In this document: positions 16,556 through 24,899 of the stretch, piece by piece
Numbering within the stretch: position 1 is the stretch's first letter
How the letters are laid out: every line of letters begins with the position of its first letter
Assembly: GCA_038200275.1 (NCBI GenBank)
Contig: JBBPYC010000002.1
Location: 1-64,000, forward strand
Length of the DNA: 64,000 nt
DNA from: JBBPYC01 sp038200275
GTDB taxonomy: Bacteria; Pseudomonadota; Gammaproteobacteria; Burkholderiales; Burkholderiaceae_C
Direction of reading: 5' to 3'
Made by a program: the position numbers and the translations under genes
Notes under the pieces: model-generated
Told to the model about the DNA's origin: nothing
Database searches by the model: none
Seen by the model: only the letters and a program-made list of their open reading frames with translations

Positions 16556-19500
16556 TCAAAAATCATTCGATCCAATTGCCAGACTCTCAAACCGCGTCAA
16601 CGGCTTGATGAACGCGAGCTTGCAAACCCCCGTCGGCCCGTTCCGCTGCTTGCCGATGATGACTTCGGCCACGCCCGGCTCCTTGCTGTCCTTGTTGTAG
16701 TAGTCGTCGCGGTATATGAACATGATCACGTCCGCGTCCTGCTCGATCGCGCCCGAGTTGTGCGTCACGATGCCATCGGCAAGCCAGCAGGACGGTCCCG
16801 GAACCGTGAGGTCATAGACGCTTTCCTCACCGGCCTGCTCGACCGCCACCACTTGGTCCCAGAACAAGTCGGATTCGGCCCACTGGAGGAGTTGGGCGCT
16901 GCCGAGAATGCGCGCGTAGTCGGCTGCAACATCGCGCGAAGGCGCGAAAGAAAAATGCGACGAGCCGCCATAAGAAGTTCCTCGCACGGCTGCCATGGCC
17001 CGCTGCGAAAGCCCCGCGTCGCACATGGCGCCGCGCACGATATCGAAGACCGCCTGCGGCAAGGTATCGACGTTCGTGTTCGGGGCGACGGTCACGAGCT
17101 TCGACCGCAGCGCCTCGGCTGCTGGCACCTTGGGCCCAAACGCGCCGACCGCTGCAAGGAAGCGCAGCTGCTGCTGGCTGCCGCTGACGTCCACATTCCA
17201 GATCGAACCCGAATCGCCAGACACCAAGCAGCGCAGGCGAGCCACGATGCCGAAGCGCAGAAGCAGCGCTGCAACGTCCCGCGCCAACCGCTCGCTGCAG
17301 GTAGCAAAGTAAACGCGGTCCCCGCCGCGCGTGCCTTCGGCCCTGAGGTGGATGCATCCGTCAGTCGCCCACAGGTGGCGCAGAAACAAGGCCAGCTGTG
17401 CGTTCGACAGCGCAAACAAGCCCGCGGGAAGATGCTTGTCATGCGACCGCTGCCCGAAGATTCCAAGACGCTTCAACCATGCGCCGACACCCGCCGGCTT
17501 CCAGCGGTTCCCGTTGCCGGCGATGACGAGCTGGTGCCATGCGCCGCGCCCGGCATGGCGCGAGACTGTGGAGCCCAGCGCCTTCGCGGCGTTGGCGACG
17601 GCTTCGCTGTTTTCTTCCGAAGCGGTGGTGTAGCGCAGTGGCTGGTGCTTGGGGTAGCTGCCGTCACCCACCAGATGGGCCAGCAGGACCAACTCGGATT
17701 CGTTCCATTCATCTGGCATGGGCGGTTCCGGAATGTGCCGGGCAACAGCGACCCGATCCCCGGCGCGGATGCTCCCAAGCTCCATCCACCCCTTGCCCGT
17801 GAGCAGCCGGTGCTGCGCGGTGGCGCGAATCGTCCTGCCGCTGGCGAGGGACAGGCGCAGCACCGGCTTGCGGCCCACCTCCCACACGCAATCGCTGGCG
17901 GCCATGGTGAGCTTCTGCGAAGCATTGACGGCGTGAACCGCGGGTTTGGACCCTACGAGTTCCGATATGGCAATGCGGCGACCATCCGCGAGATTCACCA
18001 GCGTGTCGCCTGTGACGCATTCACGCAGGTCGCTCATCATCGGCCGCTTGTCGGCGCGGGTTTCCACGCTGCGGTTCAACTGCGACAGGGCAATCACCGG
18101 ACACTGCAGTTCTTTCGCGAGCATCTTCAGGCCGCGCGATATTTCGCCGAGTTCGGTTGCGCGGTTCTCATCGCTGGACGTTGATCCGCTCATCAACTGC
18201 AGGTAGTCCACCACGATCAGGCCGAGCTTGCCGCATTGACGCGCGAGCCGCCGAGCATTGGCACGCAGCTCGCTAGGCGTCAAGCCCGGCGTCTCATCGA
18301 TGTGCAGCGACACATGCCGCAGCTTCTCGATCGCCTCGGTCAGCCGCGGCCATTCATCGTCGGTGAGCTTCCCGGTGCGCAGATGCGTCTGGTCGATCCG
18401 GCCGATCGAGCCGACCACGCGCACCGCAAGTTGCGACGCGCCCATCTCCATAGAGAACACCGCCACCGGCAACTGCTCGTTGAGCGCGACGTGTTCGGCG
18501 ATGTTGATGGCCAGGGCAGTGTTGTGCGTGACCACATCGCCGTCGGTGAGGTAGAGACGGCTCGGGTGACTCACGGAGATGCATTGGCACGGCGCTTCGC
18601 GGCTCGGCTCGATCAACGCCACGGTCAGGCGTTTTTGCCGGGTCCATGCGGCCGGCGCCCTGCTCTGTTTCGCCGACAGCAGGAACAGGCTGCGCGGTTC
18701 GGGGTGCGAGATGTTGCAAACATAAGCGAGCAACCCTGGTACAGGGAGCCCGGCAACATTTGTGAAGCGCGGCTGCTTGTTGGCGGTGGAACACCAACCG
18801 CCCAAAGAACGCACCAACTCCGCCATGTCTTGCGCCAGTTGCTTGCTCGACGTCGAGAAGCGCACGCTTCCCCAGCGTTCAATCCAGCCGTCTGAATCCA
18901 GCAGTCCGCGCAACAAATCCAGCCGTGCGGGACGGGCTGCTTCCAGATAGAGACGGGGGATGAACTTGCGGTCGCTCGGCAGGCCTGACAAACGCAGGCT
19001 CTCCAGCACCAGCCGCAACGGATTCGGTTGCATGCCTGCAAAACCCGCCGCATGTCCCCGATCTGTGCGTACGATTCGGTAGTCGTATTTGCCAGCGTAC
19101 GTTACCGCAAGGCTGGCGCCAACCCGTTCCTCCATTTGCTCAAGCACTTCGGGCTTGGCTGTCGAAAAACGAACGCTCCCCGTGCCGGTCAGGTTGCCAT
19201 CACCAATCAAGCAGCCGAGCACCCAGGGATCCACCGGCAACGAATCGAGATGCCCGAAGTCGCCGCTGGCACGCTCGATCCAGATTCGATCTTTGTAGCG
19301 TGTGCGCTTGAGGAGCTCAGCAAGGTCACCGGTTGCCACCACCCGCGGCTCCTTCCAATGTCGGCACGACACCTTCCACAAATGCTCGGCGCAGCATTCC
19401 GCTGATCTGCCATCGGAGAACGTCACGCGATGCACGGATTTCATTCCCTGCGGAAAAACGCCGGTCACGATCGACGGCCGGCCATCCACCGATGCCAACG

Positions 19501-20278
19501 CGTCGCCCACCTCCAGCTCACCCATCCGTTTCCACCCGGTAAGCGTGCGCACGTTTGCATCGAGGGGCTGAGCCTTACCCATACTGGGCCTTGCCGCCAG
19601 CACCACCAAGTCGCCCGCCTGAAACCCCGATGTCATCCGGTCCAGATCGTAGAAGCCCGTCGGCACACCGGTAATGTCGTTCGGGTTGTCGGCCATCTCC
19701 TGCACGCGGTCGAGCAGCTTGACGACCAGCGAATCCATGCCCTGAAAACCCTGCTTCGAGCGCGAACCCTCCTCACCGATGTTGAAGATTTTCTGCTCGG
19801 CCTCGTCAAGGATGCGGTCCACTGCGCGACCTTGCGTGTTGAACGCATTGGTCGCAATCTCATCGCTGGCGGTGATGAGTTTGCGCAGGATCGAACGCTC
19901 GCGCACGATCTCTGCATATCGCCGGATATTCGATGCGCTCGGCACGTATTGTGCGAGCGAGTTCAGGTACAGCAGACCACCGACCTCATCCGACTTGCCC
20001 TGTACCTGCAACCGCTCGAATACGGTGATCACGTCGGCCGGTTTGGTCTCGTTGACGAGCGCATAGACCACCTCGTAGATCAACCGGTGCTCGTAGCGGT
20101 AGAAGTCACCCGGCACCAGCAGATCACCAACGCGGTCCCAAGCAGCGTTGTCGAGCAGCAATCCGCCAAGCACGCTGGATTCCGCCTCGACCGAGTGCGG
20201 CGGGATGCGCAACTGCGCGATCTGACGGTCAAGGCGGTCGTCCTGGCCGGAACTGAAAGGCGGGGAAACGGTGGACAT
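16556..20278 (-). CDS. dnaB: Replicative DNA helicase DnaB precursor with two inteins
   Basis: The reading frame encodes 1240 residues, against about 470 for ordinary DnaB. Removing the two inserts (residues 236-586 and 754-1174) leaves a 468-residue helicase with normal N-terminal and RecA-like domains, so the extra length is entirely inteins. The first splits the Walker A loop, ARPSMGK/T; the second splits SDLRE/SGAIEQDADVIMFIYRD. Both insertion points are conserved functional motifs, so the helicase cannot work until both are spliced out. The ATG at 20278 is chosen because AGGAG lies just upstream. It follows rplI on the same strand after a terminator, and a perfect DnaA box lies 65 bases upstream of the start. 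Confidence 0.97.
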   Translation of the reverse strand: MSTVSPPFSSGQDDRLDRQIAQLRIPPHSVEAESSVLGGLLLDNAAWDRVGDLLVPGDFYRYEHRLIYEVVYALVNETKPADVITVFERLQVQGKSDEVGGLLYLNSLAQYVPSASNIRRYAEIVRERSILRKLITASDEIATNAFNTQGRAVDRILDEAEQKIFNIGEEGSRSKQGFQGMDSLVVKLLDRVQEMADNPNDITGVPTGFYDLDRMTSGFQAGDLVVLAARPSMGKAQPLDANVRTLTGWKRMGELEVGDALASVDGRPSIVTGVFPQGMKSVHRVTFSDGRSAECCAEHLWKVSCRHWKEPRVVATGDLAELLKRTRYKDRIWIERASGDFGHLDSLPVDPWVLGCLIGDGNLTGTGSVRFSTAKPEVLEQMEERVGASLAVTYAGKYDYRIVRTDRGHAAGFAGMQPNPLRLVLESLRLSGLPSDRKFIPRLYLEAARPARLDLLRGLLDSDGWIERWGSVRFSTSSKQLAQDMAELVRSLGGWCSTANKQPRFTNVAGLPVPGLLAYVCNISHPEPRSLFLLSAKQSRAPAAWTRQKRLTVALIEPSREAPCQCISVSHPSRLYLTDGDVVTHNTALAINIAEHVALNEQLPVAVFSMEMGASQLAVRVVGSIGRIDQTHLRTGKLTDDEWPRLTEAIEKLRHVSLHIDETPGLTPSELRANARRLARQCGKLGLIVVDYLQLMSGSTSSDENRATELGEISRGLKMLAKELQCPVIALSQLNRSVETRADKRPMMSDLRECVTGDTLVNLADGRRIAISELVGSKPAVHAVNASQKLTMAASDCVWEVGRKPVLRLSLASGRTIRATAQHRLLTGKGWMELGSIRAGDRVAVARHIPEPPMPDEWNESELVLLAHLVGDGSYPKHQPLRYTTASEENSEAVANAAKALGSTVSRHAGRGAWHQLVIAGNGNRWKPAGVGAWLKRLGIFGQRSHDKHLPAGLFALSNAQLALFLRHLWATDGCIHLRAEGTRGGDRVYFATCSERLARDVAALLLRFGIVARLRCLVSGDSGSIWNVDVSGSQQQLRFLAAVGAFGPKVPAAEALRSKLVTVAPNTNVDTLPQAVFDIVRGAMCDAGLSQRAMAAVRGTSYGGSSHFSFAPSRDVAADYARILGSAQLLQWAESDLFWDQVVAVEQAGEESVYDLTVPGPSCWLADGIVTHNSGAIEQDADVIMFIYRDDYYNKDSKEPGVAEVIIGKQRNGPTGVCKLAFIKPLTRFESLAIGSNDF
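16757..18019 (-). mobile_element. DnaB intein 2: canonical class 1-type intein with LAGLIDADG endonuclease
   Basis: A 421-residue in-frame insert between SDLRE and SGAIEQDAD. It begins CVTGDTLVNLADGRR (block A, nucleophile Cys1), has RATAQHRLLTG (block B, T-x-x-H), and ends VYDLTVPGPSCWLADG and GIVTHN (blocks F and G), with Ser at +1. This is the standard class 1 layout, unlike the neighbouring intein. Motifs LLAHLVGDGSYP and LRHLWATDGCIH look like the paired LAGLIDADG helices with their acidic residues kept. At 421 residues it is at the longer end for such elements. Excision is needed to rebuild the conserved DnaB segment. Confidence 0.94.
18521..19573 (-). mobile_element. DnaB intein 1: class 3-type intein with LAGLIDADG endonuclease
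   Basis: A 351-residue in-frame insert in the Walker A loop, between Lys of SMGK and the Thr of TALAINIAEH. The first residue is Ala, not Cys or Ser, so the standard first splicing step is impossible. Instead it shows the class 3 W-C-T set: Trp66 in AEHLWKV (block B), Cys in PCQCISVSHPS (block F) and Thr in the terminal VVTHN (block G). The +1 residue is Thr. Two LAGLIDADG-like motifs, LGCLIGDGNLTG and LRGLLDSDGWIE, keep their acidic residues, so the homing endonuclease may be active. Boundaries follow from the extein reading frame and are exact to the codon. Confidence 0.92.
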
Positions 20279-20342
20279 GAGGCTCCTGTTCGGCGAGCGA
20301 CCCATGCTAGCCGCTGCCGTCTACCGGGTCATTGGACAACCC

Positions 20343-20351
20343 TGTGGATAA
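20343..20351 (-). promoter_or_regulatory. Perfect DnaA box upstream of dnaB
   Basis: TGTGGATAA on the plus strand is the exact complement of the consensus DnaA box TTATCCACA. It lies 65 bases upstream of the dnaB start codon. One perfect 9-mer can occur by chance; its position before a replication gene is suggestive. Only this single copy was seen nearby. Confidence 0.45.
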
Positions 20352-20434
20352 GCGGTGAGCCGAGAGTGTTCAAACGATGCACAACACGGCACAGCGCAGG
20401 GTTGTAGCAGGTGCGTGCTGCACTCACGACAAAG

Positions 20435-20469
20435 ACAAAAAAGCCGCTGCAGCGTTTCACTGCAGCGGC
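20435..20469 (-). terminator. Rho-independent terminator of the rpsF-priB-rpsR-rplI operon
   Basis: On the minus strand a ten-base stem (GCCGCTGCAG / CTGCAGCGGC, plus-strand 20443-20452 and 20460-20469) with a seven-base loop is followed by a T6 run and a further T-rich stretch. It lies about 95 bases after the rplI stop and separates the ribosomal operon from dnaB. Confidence 0.88.
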
Positions 20470-20470
20470 C

Positions 20471-20508
20471 CTCAGAAAACGGAGCTCAGAAAACGGAGCT
20501 CAGAAAAC
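20471..20508. repeat. 14-bp tandem repeat, 2.7 copies
   Basis: The unit CTCAGAAAACGGAG occurs at 20471-20484 and 20485-20498, with the first ten bases repeated at 20499-20508. The copies are identical. The repeat lies between the rplI stop and its terminator. No protein or known repeat family explains it. Confidence 0.9.
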
Positions 20509-20563
20509 CGCTGTCTCGCCGACAGCAATTTTTCTCCCCAAAGGTGGTGGTTCGCCCGGCTGG

Positions 20564-21016
20564 TCAGGCGGTCTCGCCGTATACCGACACCGGCACTTCT
20601 ACAGTCACATCGGTATGCAAGCTGACGCTTACCGTATTTTCACTCACGGTCTTGATCGGGCCGTGCGGCAAACGCACCTGCGACTTCACGACTTTGTAGC
20701 CGAGCTTGTTCAACTCTTCAGCCACATCGGCGTTCGTGACCGAGCCAAACAGGCGGCCATCGACGCCGGCTTTTTGCGTAAGCTTGACGGTCACACCGGC
20801 AAGCTTCTCGCCTTGCGTCTTGGCTTCAGCCAACTTGGCGGCAGCCGCTTTCTCAAGGTCTTGCCGCTTGACTTCGAACTCTTCTTTCGCTGCCGCAGTG
20901 GCGCGCCGCGCACGGCCGGTCGGGATCAGAAAATTGCGTGCGAATCCGTCTTTCACCCGGACGACTTCGCCCAGATTGCCGAGGTTCACGACCTTGTCCA
21001 ACAAAATGATTTGCAT
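20564..21016 (-). CDS. rplI: 50S ribosomal protein L9
   Basis: A 150-residue protein beginning MQIILLDKVVNLGNLGEVV and containing VKDGFARNFLIPTGRARRAT, both signatures of L9. A charged central helix (VKRQDLEKAAAAKLAEAKTQ) links the two RNA-binding domains. L9 binds 23S rRNA near the L1 stalk base and limits frameshifting. It is the last gene of the rpsF-priB-rpsR-rplI operon on the minus strand, 31 bases after rpsR, and is followed by a tandem repeat and a strong terminator. Length and sequence are normal. Confidence 0.97.
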   Translation of the reverse strand: MQIILLDKVVNLGNLGEVVRVKDGFARNFLIPTGRARRATAAAKEEFEVKRQDLEKAAAAKLAEAKTQGEKLAGVTVKLTQKAGVDGRLFGSVTNADVAEELNKLGYKVVKSQVRLPHGPIKTVSENTVSVSLHTDVTVEVPVSVYGETA

Positions 21017-21047
21017 GATGTGCTTTGCTTCTTCTCGGTGTCAGCGC

Positions 21048-21329
21048 TCAAACGCGGTGCTGGTCGGTATAGGGCAACAGCGCCAGGAAACGCGCGCGTT
21101 TGATCGCGGTATTCAACTGGCGCTGATAAATCGCGCGGGTGCCGGTCAGGCGCGCCGGCACGATCTTGCCGTTCTCGCCGATGAAGTCACGCAGTACGTC
21201 CATGTCCTTGTAGTCGATGTGCTCGACACCGGCCACGGTGAAACGGCAGAACCGCTTGCGCTTGAACAGCAGCGATTGTGTGTTGCGCTTCGGACGCTTG
21301 TCCTTGTTGAATTTCTTGAAAGTCGCCAT
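21048..21329 (-). CDS. rpsR: 30S ribosomal protein S18
   Basis: A 93-residue basic protein starting MATFKKFNKDKRPKRNTQSL. The core KRKRFCRFTVAGVEHIDYKD and the C-terminal helix region (ARLTGTRAIYQRQLNTAIKR) are those of S18, which joins S6 on the platform of the small subunit. The ATG at 21329 starts the family sequence; a longer frame upstream is non-coding. It lies between priB and rplI, the conserved order. Confidence 0.96.
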   Translation of the reverse strand: MATFKKFNKDKRPKRNTQSLLFKRKRFCRFTVAGVEHIDYKDMDVLRDFIGENGKIVPARLTGTRAIYQRQLNTAIKRARFLALLPYTDQHRV

Positions 21330-21378
21330 GAGATCAAAACCCCAGTGATTTGAATGTCTGAATGAGCACCGGTCGAAT

Positions 21379-21672
21379 TCAGTCGTCCGGTGCGGTGAAG
21401 TCCTGGATATGCAGCACCGACGCCACGCCGCGTGTGGGTGTTGCAAGAAAACCGATGAAGCGCCATGTGCTTCCGATCGGTTGTCCTTTGAGCCGCTCAG
21501 CCATCGCGCCGAACGCGACCGCTTTCAACTTTGCCCTGACCAATCGCAGCTGACCCGCTTCTTCAATCTGGGACTCGTGTTCAAGCCGAAGATCAAATGC
21601 AGGCAGTTGCGCAGGTGTGAAACGAAGCACTCCGACTTCGACGATGCAGGCGCTGATCACCAATTGGTTCAC
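21379..21672 (-). CDS. priB: Primosomal replication protein N
   Basis: A 97-residue single OB-fold protein starting MNQLVISACIVEVGVLRFTP, with HESQIEEAGQLRLVRAKLKA in the middle and WRFIGFLATPTRG near the end, all typical of PriB. It binds single-stranded DNA as a dimer and bridges PriA and DnaT when stalled forks are restarted. It sits between rpsF and rpsR on the minus strand, the usual place in beta- and gammaproteobacteria. No irregularity is seen. Confidence 0.95.
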   Translation of the reverse strand: MNQLVISACIVEVGVLRFTPAQLPAFDLRLEHESQIEEAGQLRLVRAKLKAVAFGAMAERLKGQPIGSTWRFIGFLATPTRGVASVLHIQDFTAPDD

Positions 21673-21707
21673 GCGTCGGTTCGGCCGTTCGGGGCCGTTC
21701 GAAGGCC

Positions 21708-22076
21708 TTAGTTGGACGTTTGTTCGGCTGGCTGTGCGCGGCGCGCTTCTTCACGCTCCACAGTCTTCATCATTGGCGACGGATTCGTGTCAGCGTTCTC
21801 GCGCAGCACAGTCAGGTGGCGCAGCACGGCGTCGTTGAACTTGAACGCGTGTTCGATTTCAGCCATTACGGCCTGATCCGCCTCGATGTTCACGCACAGG
21901 TAATGCGCTTTGTTCAGCTTGTTGATCTGATAAGCCAGCTGGCGCCGGCCCCAGTCTTCCACGCGGTGGATCTTGCCGCCGCCGGCCGTGATCATGCCTT
22001 TGTAACGTTCCAGCATCGCGGGCACCTGCTCGCTCTGGTCCGGGTGGATCAGCAAAATGATTTCGTAATGACGCAT
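21708..22076 (-). CDS. rpsF: 30S ribosomal protein S6
   Basis: A 122-residue protein starting MRHYEIILLIHPDQSEQVPA, the canonical S6 opening, with GRRQLAYQINKLNKAHYLCV and EIEHAFKFNDAVLRHLTVL further on. S6 pairs with S18 on the 30S platform. The ATG at 22076 is chosen because the family sequence begins there. The polar tail (TVEREEARRAQPAEQTSN) is of normal length. It heads the four-gene ribosomal/primosome operon; the 411 bases upstream hold the presumed promoter and a gene remnant. Confidence 0.96.
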   Translation of the reverse strand: MRHYEIILLIHPDQSEQVPAMLERYKGMITAGGGKIHRVEDWGRRQLAYQINKLNKAHYLCVNIEADQAVMAEIEHAFKFNDAVLRHLTVLRENADTNPSPMMKTVEREEARRAQPAEQTSN

Positions 22077-22309
22077 GCAAACTCCCTTATGGATAAAGCC
22101 GCCCACATGGGTTGCGTCCGTGCCCCTGACGAAAGTCGGGGCGTGGTGCGGCAAGGCAAAGCCGACGATTGTAGCGCGCGGGTCGTCAAGGCATGCATAT
22201 GCGGCGCCGCCGCCGCACACTTGGGAAAGTCCTCAACAATACAAATCGTTCTCAGCAAATGCCGCACGTGCGCTTGCATCCCCCATGCGACGCGCACGGT
22301 TGGTGTTGG

Positions 22310-22438
22310 GCCGACGCCGCAATCGTAGACTCGAAGCCAGCCACTGCCTTGATACCTGCCAGCCCATTGACCCGCACGCCCGGATAGATCACAACCAGAT
22401 CGGGGTGGCCGGACAAGTCCACCGTGCGGCAGTCGACC
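22310..22438 (-). pseudogene. Remnant of a DUF4188-like gene
   Basis: On the minus strand about 40 codons read VDCRTVDLSGHPDLVVIYPG followed by VRVNGLAGIKAVAGF. That resembles the N-terminal part of DUF4188-family (monooxygenase-like) proteins. The rest of the domain is absent and the frame continues into unrelated sequence in both directions. The family match is from memory. It fills most of the otherwise empty 22077-22487 gap. Confidence 0.4.
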
Positions 22439-22487
22439 TGTGCTTTCGCAGCTGCAGATTCGGCCGCTCTTGCTGCCGACGCCCAAG

Positions 22488-23375
22488 CTACAGCGACTGT
22501 GCAGCGAACGTATCGCAGCGCTGTATGTCGCCGCTGTTCATGCCCTGGGTGAACCAGCGGACGCGCTGCGCGCTCGAGCCGTGCGTGAAGCTGTCTGGCA
22601 CGACCCGACCCTGGCTGCGTTTTTGCAATGCGTCGTCGCCGATCTTCTCGGCTGCGTTCATCGCAGACTCGATGTCGCCGCGCTCCAGCCATTGCTTGGA
22701 GTCCTGCGACTTGCGCGCCCAGACTCCAGCAAAGCAATCGGCCTGCAATTCGACGCGCACGCTGACCGCGTTTTGCTCGCGCTCAGAGGCACGTCCGCGC
22801 ATCTGATCGACCTTGTCTGTGATGCCGAGCAGGTTCTGCACATGGTGGCCGACCTCGTGCGCGATCACATAGGCCTGCGCGAACTCACCTGGCGCGCCCA
22901 ACTGGTTTTTCAGCGTCTGATAGAAGTTCAAATCGATGTAGACCTTCTGATCACCGGGGCAGTAGAACGGTCCCATGGCCGACTGCCCGCTGCCGCACGC
23001 GGTCGGCGTGCTGCCGCGAAATAGCACCAGATGCGGCGGTACATAACGTGCGTTGCGCTGCGCAAACACCTTGGTCCAGACGTCTTCCGTGTCGGCCAGC
23101 ACGACCGAGACGAACTTCGCCATCTGGTCATCGGCTGGTGGGCGCTGCGCTGGGGCCTGCTGGGTCTGAACCATCTGGCCCCCATCGCCGCCGCTCAACA
23201 TCCCCAGCAGCGTGAGTGGATTGATGCCGAGCACCCAGCCGCCGATCAGCGCGACCACGATGGTGCCGATGCCGATGCTGCGACCGCCCAGAAACCCGCG
23301 TCCACCACCACCGGCGGAGCCTTGGTCCCGACGATCTTCCACGTTGTCGGATTCGCGATTGCCTTCCCATCTCAT
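22488..23375 (-). CDS. Putative neutral zinc metallopeptidase, YpfJ family
   Basis: A 295-residue protein of the YpfJ/DUF (neutral zinc metallopeptidase) family. A short charged, Gly-rich head precedes one membrane segment (GTIVVALIGGWVLGINPLTL, about residues 37-56). The extracytoplasmic domain has the zinc motif AHEVGHHVQNLLG and downstream ELQADCFAGVWA, which supplies the third ligand region. The paired signature MGPFYCPGDQKVYIDLNFY is also typical. The substrate is not known. The ATG at 23375 has AAGGAG 11 bases upstream, which decides the start over a longer open frame. Confidence 0.93.
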   Translation of the reverse strand: MRWEGNRESDNVEDRRDQGSAGGGGRGFLGGRSIGIGTIVVALIGGWVLGINPLTLLGMLSGGDGGQMVQTQQAPAQRPPADDQMAKFVSVVLADTEDVWTKVFAQRNARYVPPHLVLFRGSTPTACGSGQSAMGPFYCPGDQKVYIDLNFYQTLKNQLGAPGEFAQAYVIAHEVGHHVQNLLGITDKVDQMRGRASEREQNAVSVRVELQADCFAGVWARKSQDSKQWLERGDIESAMNAAEKIGDDALQKRSQGRVVPDSFTHGSSAQRVRWFTQGMNSGDIQRCDTFAAQSL

Positions 23376-23617
23376 GACCGCAGTCTCCTTTTCGGCGCGC
23401 CGGAGCGCTAAAGTCCCGCGATGGTACTCGTGCCTCACCCAACAGGCCGAACAGACGCTGCACGAGCACCGTGGTACGTTCCGGTCGCATTCCTCCCGTG
23501 TGGCGAGTGCATCCTCGTGATGCCGCGCCGGTGCAACGTCATCTGCTCGCAATAAGAAGCAGAAGTGCGATCGGCACGCCCAGACCAACCCGATGCCGGC
23601 ACGGCAATCAACGGCAC

Positions 23618-24562
23618 ATGACAAATCCTCAATCCGTTCTCGATGCGGCACAGACTGCTGCGTTGCTGCCTTACGCTGCCCTCGCCGATGAGATCGGTCG
23701 GCTGTTGCAGGACCCGGCCGTGCAGGTGCCGGCGCGGCGCGTGCAGCCGTTGCCAGGCGGCGGCACGCTGTTCGTGATGCCCGCGCACGATGCGCGCATC
23801 GCCATCACCAAGCTGATCACCTTCACACCTGCCAACGCAGGCACGCCACGCGCGACGATTCAGGGCGACGTGGTGGTGTTCGACATCGCAACCGGCAGTC
23901 GCATCCTGCTGCTCGACGGTCCCACCGTCACGGCGCGACGCACGGCCGCGGTGTCGCTGCTTGCCGCGCAATGTCTCGCGCCGAATCGGGACGGGCCGCT
24001 GTTGATCATCGGCGCCGGTGTGCAGGGACGCGCCCATCTGGAGGCCTTTGCGGCCGGTCTCGGCTTGAAGGAAGTGCGTATCGCATCGCGCAGCATGGCC
24101 AGCGCCGAGGCGCTCGCGGCCCACGCGCGGTCCCTGGGCGTCTCGGCACGCGTGGTGCACCAGGCCGATGCCGAACTGGCCGATTGCCCGTTGATTGCGA
24201 CCTGCACGCCGGCCAGCAGCGTGGTGCTGCGCGGCGAGCCGCGCGCCGATGCATTCATTGCGGCTGTGGGTGCCTTCACGCCGCAGATGGTCGAACTCGC
24301 ACCGGAACTCTGCCGCACGTTGCACCATCGTGGCCGCGTCGTGCTGGATGCGGCCGACGCCCGGAACGAAGCGGGTGACCTGCTGCAGGCCGGGCTCGAT
24401 ACCGATGGGATGGAAACGCTTGACAGCGTGATCGCGTGTGAAGCCCGCGCGAAAGCGACCGCCGGCACCGTTACGCCCGTGTTGTTCAAGAACTGCGGCT
24501 GGGCCGGTTGGGACTTGGCCGCGGCACGGGTCGCGTCAGCCCACCGGTCTGGAGCAGCCTGA
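23618..24562 (+). CDS. Ornithine cyclodeaminase/mu-crystallin family reductase
   Basis: A 314-residue Rossmann-fold protein of the ornithine cyclodeaminase/mu-crystallin family. The substrate half has ARRVQPLPGGGTLFVMPAHD and ITKLITFTPANAG; the NAD(P)-binding loop is LLIIGAGVQGRAHLEAF. The C-terminal part fits the branch annotated as delta-1-pyrroline/piperideine-2-carboxylate reductase, which reduces cyclic imino acids in proline, hydroxyproline or lysine breakdown; that specificity is an inference. Start at 23618 (ATG). It is divergent from the metallopeptidase and has no functional neighbours. Confidence 0.85.
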   Translation: MTNPQSVLDAAQTAALLPYAALADEIGRLLQDPAVQVPARRVQPLPGGGTLFVMPAHDARIAITKLITFTPANAGTPRATIQGDVVVFDIATGSRILLLDGPTVTARRTAAVSLLAAQCLAPNRDGPLLIIGAGVQGRAHLEAFAAGLGLKEVRIASRSMASAEALAAHARSLGVSARVVHQADAELADCPLIATCTPASSVVLRGEPRADAFIAAVGAFTPQMVELAPELCRTLHHRGRVVLDAADARNEAGDLLQAGLDTDGMETLDSVIACEARAKATAGTVTPVLFKNCGWAGWDLAAARVASAHRSGAA

Positions 24563-24899
24563 GCACTCAGGTCGCGTTCGCTTTCGCGCCCATGCAGCAT
24601 CACAGCGACTGCCAGGCCGCTTGCTCATCGGCCAACGGACTTTTTTGCTTGATCGTCAGTTCGGCAGCGCGACATCTCAGCAACGGTGGTCGCCACGAAT
24701 AACAAAGCACGCATGCCGGCAATGCGTTGTCATGGGCGCTTACTTGAAACCTTGCGGCGCATCGATTGCTTGAATCGACTGCCAATGTCCGAAGCTGCCC
24801 TGATCAAGCCGCGGGCCTGGCCTGAAAGACCCGCATGAGTTGGTTGACCCGGAACATGACGTCGATGCCGAGCGCGCCGATCGTCACCACGTGTGCAAA
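24563..24899. other. Intergenic stretch with no recognisable gene
   Basis: No coding region or RNA is recognised. On the minus strand 24805-24895 keeps a short open run (AHVVTIGALGIDVMFRVNQL) that abuts the broken end of the cytochrome c peroxidase pseudogene and may be the tail of another destroyed gene. Confidence 0.5.
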
